Assembly (NCBI GenBank): GCA_005884255.1
Contig: VBDL01000011.1
Coordinates: forward strand, 1-12,231
Length of the DNA stretch: 12,231 nucleotides
Reading direction: 5' to 3'
DNA from: Betaproteobacteria bacterium
GTDB lineage: Bacteria; Pseudomonadota; Gammaproteobacteria; Burkholderiales; Burkholderiaceae_C
Shown here one piece after another: positions 1-4,510 of this stretch. The notes beneath the pieces were generated by a model. That model did not search any database. It was given only the letters and a program-made list of their open reading frames with translations, and was not told where the DNA came from. Each line of letters begins with the position of its first letter. Position 1 is the stretch's first letter. Position numbers and translations under genes: made by a program.

Positions 1-304
1 CGCAGGGCACGGTCACGAGATAGGGCGTGGTGCAGCGCTCCAGCCCCGCGAGCATGCCGGCCAGCGGGCCGGGATAGTCGGGCAGCGCATCGGGCCACAC
101 CGGCGCGCCCATCGATTCATAGGCGCCCAGGTTGCGGTTGGCGTTGATGAGCATGGCGCCGACCTGCGGCTGCAGGCGCAGCAGCGCATGCAGCGCCAGC
201 GGCATGCCGTGGTGGTTCTGCAGGCCCTTGTCGACCCCGCCCATGCGGCTGCCGCGGCCGCCGGCGAGGATGAGTCCAGTGATGTCGTTCTTGTCGATGG
301 TCAT
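1..304 (-). CDS. mobA: Molybdenum cofactor guanylyltransferase MobA (3' end outside window)
   Basis: The first 101 codons are present; the gene continues beyond the left edge. MobA transfers GMP from GTP to molybdopterin, making the guanine dinucleotide cofactor needed by bis-MGD enzymes such as FDH; it acts in the cytoplasm. The N-terminus (MTIDKNDITGLILAGG, then RGSRMGGVDKGLQ) shows the family nucleotide-binding signature LAGGxGxRMGGxDKGL at about residues 12-29. Further on, the stretch around PDYPGPLAGMLAGLE (about residues 71-85) matches the conserved central block. The ATG (304-302) overlaps the stop of the upstream torD-like gene by four bases (ATGA), so translation is probably coupled. 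It is the last visible gene of the leftward operon and fits a bis-MGD supply role. Identity is seen in the sequence and is secure; only the C-terminal half cannot be judged. Confidence 0.95.
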   Translation of the reverse strand, partial: MTIDKNDITGLILAGGRGSRMGGVDKGLQNHHGMPLALHALLRLQPQVGAMLINANRNLGAYESMGAPVWPDALPDYPGPLAGMLAGLERCTTPYLVTVPC

Positions 305-939
305 GCTTGTTCCAGCAGATCGAAGCCTTGTGTCTCCACCTGCGCGAAGGCGCGCGTCAGCGCCGCGATGGTGCGCCACAGCGCCGCGCGTGGCTGAGCG
401 TCCACCGCGTCGCACAGCGTGGCGAGCCAGGGCTGCAGGTGCGCGCGGAAGAAGCGGCGCTGCTGCTCGAGGTTGCACACCGCCACGTCGTCGCCGGCGA
501 TCAGATAGCGCATCACTTCGAAGAGGTACGAGACATGGTCCTCGGTCTCGCCGGTGGATTCGTCGCGCGTCAGGCCGAGGCGGCGCAGGTCGGCGCGCAG
601 CGCGGCCAGCGGCTGCTCGTTGAGGAAGCCGGCCTGGTAGTACGAGCCGTAGAGAAACACCTCCGGCTTGCCAACGCCCAGGAACAGCGCCTCGTACTCG
701 TCGGCGGCGGCCTCAATGCTCGTCGCGCGCATCGCGGCCACCAGCGCCTCCCACGGCGCTTCGAGGTGGCCCCCGGGCTGCGGCGCCTGCGTCACGGCGA
801 CCTTGAACTGCGCCAGCAGCGCATCGTCGGGCGGCGCCAGCCACAGCCGCGCGAGCAGGCCATAGAGCTCGGCGCGCGCAAGCTCCTCGGCATCGTCGGC
901 CGACGCGAAACGCAAGGGCAGGGCGGAGACGGCGGTCAT
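301..939 (-). CDS. TorD-family molecular chaperone for the formate dehydrogenase
   Basis: This encodes a 212-residue, probably all-helical cytoplasmic protein of the TorD/DmsD/NarJ redox-enzyme maturation family. Such chaperones bind the Tat signal or apo-form of a molybdoenzyme and hold it until the cofactor is inserted. Visible family features are the early helix AEELARAELYGLLARLWL (residues 17-34), the central block EYEALFLGVGKPEVFLYGSY (81-100), and a C-terminal-half E-D-H triad (133-135) that corresponds to the family E-x-x-D/E-H signature. The open frame extends upstream to 1002, but the ATG at 939 is preferred: it overlaps the ferredoxin stop by four bases (ATGA) and removes a basic, non-family extension. 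The most likely client, inferred from context, is the Tat-dependent FdhA encoded by the divergent operon, and possibly the Tat mini-protein. Family assignment is firm; client specificity is not shown by sequence. Confidence 0.92.
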   Translation of the reverse strand: MTAVSALPLRFASADDAEELARAELYGLLARLWLAPPDDALLAQFKVAVTQAPQPGGHLEAPWEALVAAMRATSIEAAADEYEALFLGVGKPEVFLYGSYYQAGFLNEQPLAALRADLRRLGLTRDESTGETEDHVSYLFEVMRYLIAGDDVAVCNLEQQRRFFRAHLQPWLATLCDAVDAQPRAALWRTIAALTRAFAQVETQGFDLLEQA

Positions 940-3146
940 AGGTCGGTGATGCGCACTTCGTTCGGATTGGTATGCATGTCGATCACGCGGCAGTCGCCGC
1001 ACATCTTGAGCCGCTCGGCCGCGGCGCCCTGGAAGGCGGCGTGGCCGGCGAGCTTGACGAGCATGGTCTCGATCGCGCGCAGCGTGCCGAAAGGCTTGCC
1101 GCAGCGGATGCAGCGGAAGGGCTCGCTCTCGTGCAGCACGCGCGCGGCGCGCCGCGCCTTGCCCTCATCGGCCAGCCACAGCCGCGGCTGCAGCGTGATC
1201 GCATGCTCGGGGCACGTGGTCTCGCACAGGCCGCACTGCACGCAGTTCTTCTCGATGAAGCGCAGTTGCGGCCGCTCGGGGTTGTCGAGCAGCGCGCCGG
1301 CGGGGCAGGCGCCGACGCAGCTCAGGCACAGCGTGCAGGCGTTGGTATCCACGACGAGGCTGCCGAAGGGCGACGCGGCGGGCAGGGGAACCTCATCGAC
1401 CGGCGTAGGCGCCTGCGCGACCAGGTGATCGAGCGCCAGTTCCAACGTCGCACGCTTGTCGGCTTGCGCGGCGAAGGTGGCGGCGCGCGCGACGCCGGCG
1501 GCAGGCGGCTCGCGCAGCGCGGCGGCGAGCGCGAGCAAATCGCGCGCCTCGCGTGCCTCGATCAGCGCGAAGTGCCGGCCCGCATAGCCGAGACCGTTCA
1601 ACAGCGCTTGCGCGACCGCCATCTGCTCGGCCAGCGCGGCGCGGTAGTGCGGCGCTTCCTCGTCGGTCAGGAGCACCCACACCTGGCTCGCGCCCTGCGC
1701 GATCGCGGCGAGCCACAGGTCCAGCCCGATGCTGGCGGTGTGCCACACCGCGACGGGCAGCACGCGCGCCGGCACGCCGTGGATGGCCTTGTCGATGCGC
1801 GCGGTGCGGCCCAGTTCGTCGACCACGCGCACGCCGGCGACTTCGCTGTGGATCAGCAGCGCCGCATCGCGGCCACCGGCGTTGGCGTAGGCCGTGAGCA
1901 TCGTGCGTAGGCGCAGGCCTTGGTCGGCCGCCGACGGATAGGCGAAGGAGATCGCGCCGCTCGGGCACACCGTGCTGCAGGCGCCGCAGCCCACGCACAG
2001 GTGCGGCTCGACGGCGATGCCGCCCGTGGGCTTGGCCGCGCCGGTGGTGGCGCCTTCCGGCCCGCCGCGCTGCTTGCCCTGCGGCTTGCCCTTGAGCGAT
2101 GCGTCGCTGCGGATCGCCTGCGCCGAGCAGACGTCGATGCAGGCGGTGCAGCCGATCTGCTCGTTGCGGCTGTGCGCGCACAGCCGCTGCTGGTAGGCGA
2201 AGAACCTGGGTTTCTCGAACTCGCCGGTGAGCTCGCGCAACTCCAGAACCGCCTTCATCAGCGCGCGCTCGTCGCTGCCGGTGTGGAAATAGCCCTGCGG
2301 CGGCTGGTGCATCGTGAACGCCCGCTGCTCGCGCAGATCGAGCACGAGATCGAAGTGCTCGCGGAAGGTCTCCGCTGCGCGCTCGAAATCGATCGCCCCG
2401 GCCGCCGCACAGACGCGCACGCATTCGCGGTGGCTCTTGCAGGCCTCGAGGTCGATCTGGTAGCTGAAGTCGATGGCGCCCTCGGGGCAGACTTCCAGAC
2501 AGGCGTTGCAGCGCGTGCAGAGGTCGAGGTCGATGGGGTTGCCGCGCTCCCATTGCGCCTCGAAGGCGCCCAGCCAGCCGGCCAGGCGCGTCAGCCGGCC
2601 GCTGTGCACGGCCCAGCGGTGCGCCTGCGCGAGGGCCCCGCCGCGCTCGACGAGCAGGTTCACGTCGAGCTTGTCGGCCAGCAACTCCGCGGCGCGCTCG
2701 GCCGCATCGGCCGGGCCGACGATCAGGCAGCGCCCGCCCGACCGATAGCTCACGGTCGGCACCGGCGCCGGCATCGGCAACTGCGCGGCGGCGAGCAGCG
2801 CGGCGATCTTCGGCGTGGCTCGGGCGCCGTCGCGCGACCAGCCGCCCGTCTCGCGGATGTTGACGAAGCGGATCGGCCGCTCCTCGATGCTCGCCGCGCC
2901 CTCCGTCTGCGCGTTCAGCTCGACGAACAAGCGGCTTTCCTGCGTGCACGCGACGAGCAGCGGCTCGCCCGCCTCGCCGGTGGCCTTGGCCGCGCGCTGG
3001 AAGGCGCCGGCCTCGCGGCGGCACAGCAGCGTGTGCGTCGTCTCGAGGCCGTCAGGGCTCGCGCCCGGCGTCGCCGTCAGCGCCTGGCTCAGAGCCGGCA
3101 CGTCCAGCGGCATCGTCCGATTGCAATCGCAGATCAGGGTCTTCAT
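936..3146 (-). CDS. Large multi-cluster 4Fe-4S ferredoxin-like protein of the FDH locus
   Basis: This encodes a 736-residue soluble protein without signal peptide or membrane helix, so probably cytoplasmic. Cys motifs in order: C210-C213-C216-C220 paired with C236-C242-C246; C323/C333-C336-C340; C384-C387-C390-C394 (LCVGCGACSTVCP); C604-C607-C610-C614 paired with C635-C638-C641-C645 (a classical two-cluster ferredoxin fold); and a C-terminal CxxC...CxxC (C679, C682, C716, C719) that could bind zinc or another cluster. That predicts about six [4Fe-4S] clusters. The N-terminus has a separate C6-D-C8 motif and a VACTQESRLF stretch. Between clusters (about 400-590) lies a cluster-free domain with alternating hydrophobic segments. 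A low-complexity Gly/Lys/Pro linker (about 349-378) looks variable. Proteins of this kind are usually annotated only as 4Fe-4S binding protein. A role in electron transfer or FDH maturation is inferred from location. The ATG at 3146 has no clear Shine-Dalgarno and lies inside the 3' end of the DUF3306 frame. Confidence 0.88.
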   Translation of the reverse strand: MKTLICDCNRTMPLDVPALSQALTATPGASPDGLETTHTLLCRREAGAFQRAAKATGEAGEPLLVACTQESRLFVELNAQTEGAASIEERPIRFVNIRETGGWSRDGARATPKIAALLAAAQLPMPAPVPTVSYRSGGRCLIVGPADAAERAAELLADKLDVNLLVERGGALAQAHRWAVHSGRLTRLAGWLGAFEAQWERGNPIDLDLCTRCNACLEVCPEGAIDFSYQIDLEACKSHRECVRVCAAAGAIDFERAAETFREHFDLVLDLREQRAFTMHQPPQGYFHTGSDERALMKAVLELRELTGEFEKPRFFAYQQRLCAHSRNEQIGCTACIDVCSAQAIRSDASLKGKPQGKQRGGPEGATTGAAKPTGGIAVEPHLCVGCGACSTVCPSGAISFAYPSAADQGLRLRTMLTAYANAGGRDAALLIHSEVAGVRVVDELGRTARIDKAIHGVPARVLPVAVWHTASIGLDLWLAAIAQGASQVWVLLTDEEAPHYRAALAEQMAVAQALLNGLGYAGRHFALIEAREARDLLALAAALREPPAAGVARAATFAAQADKRATLELALDHLVAQAPTPVDEVPLPAASPFGSLVVDTNACTLCLSCVGACPAGALLDNPERPQLRFIEKNCVQCGLCETTCPEHAITLQPRLWLADEGKARRAARVLHESEPFRCIRCGKPFGTLRAIETMLVKLAGHAAFQGAAAERLKMCGDCRVIDMHTNPNEVRITDL

Positions 3147-3648
3147 GAGGGGCCGGTTCGGGGGGGTCGCAAGGAAACGCCGGGCCGCCCCAAGTTTCCT
3201 TGACCCCCTCGGGGGGCGGAAACGGCGCAGCCGTTTCCTGGGGGCGGTCGGTACACAGGCCGAGGAATTGCGCCTGCGCCATCTTCCGCAGCATGGACAG
3301 CGGCAGCGGGTCGGGCTTGTTGTAGTCGTCGATGTAAGTGTCCAGCCCGTCCATCACGTTGAACTGCGGATCGCTGAACAGCTTCTTCAAGGCGGCGTTG
3401 CGCACGTCGGCGTCGACCTCGGGGGCGACGAAGCGGGTGAAGTCGGACTCCCGGGTGAGCTGCGCCACGTCGGCCAAGGTCGGTGGCGGTTCGCGGGGCG
3501 GCAGCGGCTCGGGCGGGGTAACGGGCACCGACGGGGGCATCGGCGGCTCGGGCGGCGGTACCGCCTCGGCCTGCGGCACGGCGTCACGCGCTTCGGCCTT
3601 GCGCCGCGACCAGCGCGAGAGGAATCCGGAGCTCGTGTCGTCGTTCAT
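3052..3648 (-). CDS. DUF3306 family protein with abnormal repeat-derived C-terminus
   Basis: This encodes a 198-residue protein. The start MNDDTSSGFLSRWSRRK and the core from about residue 58 (LADVAQLTRESDF) through VRNAALKKLFSDPQFNVMDG (82-101), DTYIDDYNKPDPLP (103-116) and MLRKMAQAQF (119-128) are what I recognise as DUF3306. They are separated by a Pro/Glu-rich linker (29-57). No signal peptide or membrane helix is seen. It follows DUF3305 after five bases. The function is unknown; the family is met next to formate dehydrogenases. The odd part is the end. After about residue 131 the frame runs through a hairpin-rich repeat (residues about 133-160) and then through 95 bases of the ferredoxin gene in another frame (about 167-198). 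The native stop therefore seems to have been lost when the repeat arrived. A longer open frame starts upstream at 3744, but it adds non-family residues, so the ATG at 3648 was chosen. Confidence 0.85.
   Translation of the reverse strand: MNDDTSSGFLSRWSRRKAEARDAVPQAEAVPPPEPPMPPSVPVTPPEPLPPREPPPTLADVAQLTRESDFTRFVAPEVDADVRNAALKKLFSDPQFNVMDGLDTYIDDYNKPDPLPLSMLRKMAQAQFLGLCTDRPQETAAPFPPPEGVKETWGGPAFPCDPPEPAPHEDPDLRLQSDDAAGRAGSEPGADGDAGREP
3171..3247. repeat. Hairpin-rich GC repeat element at the DUF3306/ferredoxin junction
   Basis: The segment contains nested perfect inverted repeats. AAGGAAAC (3171-3178) pairs with GTTTCCTT (3194-3201). CCCCC (3204-3208) pairs with GGGGG (3211-3215). GGAAACGGC (3218-3226) pairs with GCCGTTTCC (3230-3238) over a three-base loop. 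An outer CCGCCCC (3185-3191) can pair with GGGGCGG (3241-3247). The GGAAAC word occurs four times in alternating orientation. This resembles the dispersed, palindromic intergenic repeats I associate with Burkholderiales genomes; only one copy is in this window, so its repetitive nature is inferred. It lies inside the DUF3306 reading frame, just before the ferredoxin start, and could form strong hairpins in the mRNA. Confidence 0.6.
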
Positions 3649-3653
3649 GGCGG

Positions 3654-4130
3654 CTACCGCTGTTCGGGAGCGCGGAACGACGCCGGCCGCTTGCGCTCCT
3701 TCGGCTCGGGCCGGTAGTGCTCGTCGGCATACACCTGCAGCCATTCGCGCACGTCGGCCGGCAGCGGCACGTTGTCGACGCGCTCCTGCGCATCCATCAG
3801 CCGGCCGGCTTCGTTGTACGACAGGGTCACCAGCTCCGGCCAGGCGCGCGACGGATCCTCGTCATCGATGCGCCACATCACGAACCACACCGGCGCACCC
3901 GACGTGAGATTGAGGTAATAGCCCTCGCCCTCGTCGCGATGCAGGCTGACGTCGAAGCCCGGATACAGAATTTGCGCGGTTCGCCCATCGTCGCGCAGCG
4001 TGTGGGACGCGCTGCCGAATTCGCCGCTGTCGATCAGCACATCCACGATGCGGAATTGCCAGTCTTCCCAGGCATTGGGTTGCCTGCGGCGCTCGACGAG
4101 CACTGCGACGCGGAGCGTGGTGGCTTCCAT
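3654..4130 (-). CDS. DUF3305 family protein
   Basis: This encodes a 158-residue probably cytoplasmic protein with no signal peptide or membrane helix. I recognise the DUF3305 pattern: an opening VAVLVERRRQPNAWEDWQFR (residues 8-27), a middle block YYLNLTSGAPVWFVMWR (71-87), and the C-terminal block LSYNEAGRLMDAQERVDNVP (103-122) followed by HYRPEPKERKRPASF (138-152). The function is unknown. The family travels with DUF3306 and formate dehydrogenase genes, and here it is first in the leftward operon. The start is ambiguous. The ATG at 4130 gives the family-like N-terminus but has no Shine-Dalgarno. An in-frame GTG at 4154 adds MPILGRSP and has GGAG six bases upstream. If the TATACT box at 4149-4144 is the real -10, only the 4130 start would be transcribed, on a nearly leaderless mRNA. 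Confidence 0.85.
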   Translation of the reverse strand: MEATTLRVAVLVERRRQPNAWEDWQFRIVDVLIDSGEFGSASHTLRDDGRTAQILYPGFDVSLHRDEGEGYYLNLTSGAPVWFVMWRIDDEDPSRAWPELVTLSYNEAGRLMDAQERVDNVPLPADVREWLQVYADEHYRPEPKERKRPASFRAPEQR

Positions 4131-4193
4131 GGGTGAGCGGCCCAGTATAGGCACAGCTCGCTCCGCATTGCACCAGATTGGGGTCGACCCTTA

Positions 4194-4211
4194 TTGAACC
4201 CCGTTTTGAAC
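4194..4211 (+). promoter_or_regulatory. Tandem TTGAAC boxes upstream of the FDH operon
   Basis: TTGAAC occurs at 4194-4199 and again at 4206-4211, a period of 12 bases. Either resembles a sigma-70 -35 box. Seventeen bases after the first is CCTAAT (4217-4222), a modest -10 match. Alternatively, the pair may be a direct-repeat activator site, since the same six bases repeated at near helical spacing is typical of such operators. No transcript start can be assigned from sequence alone. Confidence 0.3.
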
Positions 4212-4229
4212 AGAAACCTAATGGACGCT

Positions 4230-4251
4230 GATCTGCACGTTCGTGCATATC
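4230..4251. promoter_or_regulatory. Dyad-symmetric putative operator before the FDH operon
   Basis: The core is TGCACG-TT-CGTGCA (4234-4247), a perfect 6-base inverted repeat around a 2-base centre. Beyond one mismatched pair (4233/4248) the symmetry continues with GAT (4230-4232) and ATC (4249-4251), giving 9 of 10 paired positions. It ends 21 bases before the ATG of the Tat mini-protein and just downstream of the best -10 candidate. It could be a repressor site or a hairpin in the 5' leader. The regulator is unknown; it does not match ModE or FNR consensus sites. Confidence 0.4.
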
Positions 4252-4272
4252 CATGACATCGCTGGAGCGATC

Positions 4273-4500
4273 ATGAGCCAAAGCCACCAATCCAAGTTGG
4301 GTCTCAAGTTGGGTCGTCGGCAAGCATTGGCTGGCGCAGGCGCCGCGGGCGCTCTCGCAGCCGCCGCCGTCGTACTCAAGACCACCCTACCCGACGCCAC
4401 CGCGCCGCCGCAACCCACCGGCAAGCCCAAGCCCGACGAAGGCGGCGGCTACCGCGTCACCGAGCACGTGATGCGGTACTACCAGACCACGAAGGTCTGA
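4273..4500 (+). CDS. Formate dehydrogenase region Tat-target mini-protein
   Basis: This encodes a 75-residue protein with a clear twin-arginine signal: L-G-R-R-Q-A-L-A (residues 13-20) followed by an Ala-rich hydrophobic core (about 21-34). After a Pro-rich stretch (40-54) comes a short conserved tail, YRVTEHVMRYYQTTKV (60-75). This fits the family of small Tat-signal proteins encoded immediately upstream of formate dehydrogenase alpha subunits (TIGR02811-type 'formate dehydrogenase region TAT target'). The mature exported part is only about 40 residues. Its role is unknown; it may be a small extra FDH subunit or an assembly factor. The ATG at 4273 has GGAG at 4264-4267; an upstream in-frame GTG at 4243 lies inside the dyad and would break the usual signal layout. 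It is the first gene of the rightward operon, ending 10 bases before fdhA. Confidence 0.85.
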   Translation: MSQSHQSKLGLKLGRRQALAGAGAAGALAAAAVVLKTTLPDATAPPQPTGKPKPDEGGGYRVTEHVMRYYQTTKV

Positions 4501-4510
4501 AGGGGGCACC

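Larger units (their letters stand above)
4131..4272. promoter_or_regulatory. Divergent promoter region between the accessory and FDH operons
   Basis: This 142-base gap is clearly more AT-rich than the flanking genes and is the only place where promoters for both operons can sit. It holds a TATACT hexamer on the minus strand (4149-4144), seven to twelve bases before the end of the gap, as a possible -10 for the leftward operon, with no good -35. It also holds a 10-base perfect palindrome GGGTCGACCC (4181-4190), two TTGAAC hexamers 12 bases apart, and a dyad at 4230-4251. I looked for a sigma-54 -24/-12 pair, an FNR-type TTGAT-N4-ATCAA and a ModE palindrome and saw none. Calling it a promoter region rests on its location; the exact elements are uncertain. 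Confidence 0.6.

Noticed and set aside
1393..3024. A 543-codon minus-strand frame inside the ferredoxin gene
   Set aside because: It is extremely Arg/Ala-rich with no recognisable motifs, as expected for an alternate frame of GC-rich coding DNA; the overlapping frame has ordered [4Fe-4S] motifs.
1920..3203. A 427-codon plus-strand frame opposite the ferredoxin
   Set aside because: Composition is biased to Arg/Ala/Leu with no domain signature, and it lies opposite the motif-bearing ferredoxin frame.
3164..3251. Rho-independent terminator between DUF3306 and the ferredoxin
   Set aside because: The hairpins are strong but no T-run follows on the minus strand, and the ferredoxin has no visible promoter of its own, so a repeat element within an operon fits better.
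4131..4272. Sigma-54, FNR or ModE site in the divergent gap
   Set aside because: No TGGCAC-N5-TTGC pair, no TTGAT-N4-ATCAA and no ModE-like palindrome could be found on either strand.
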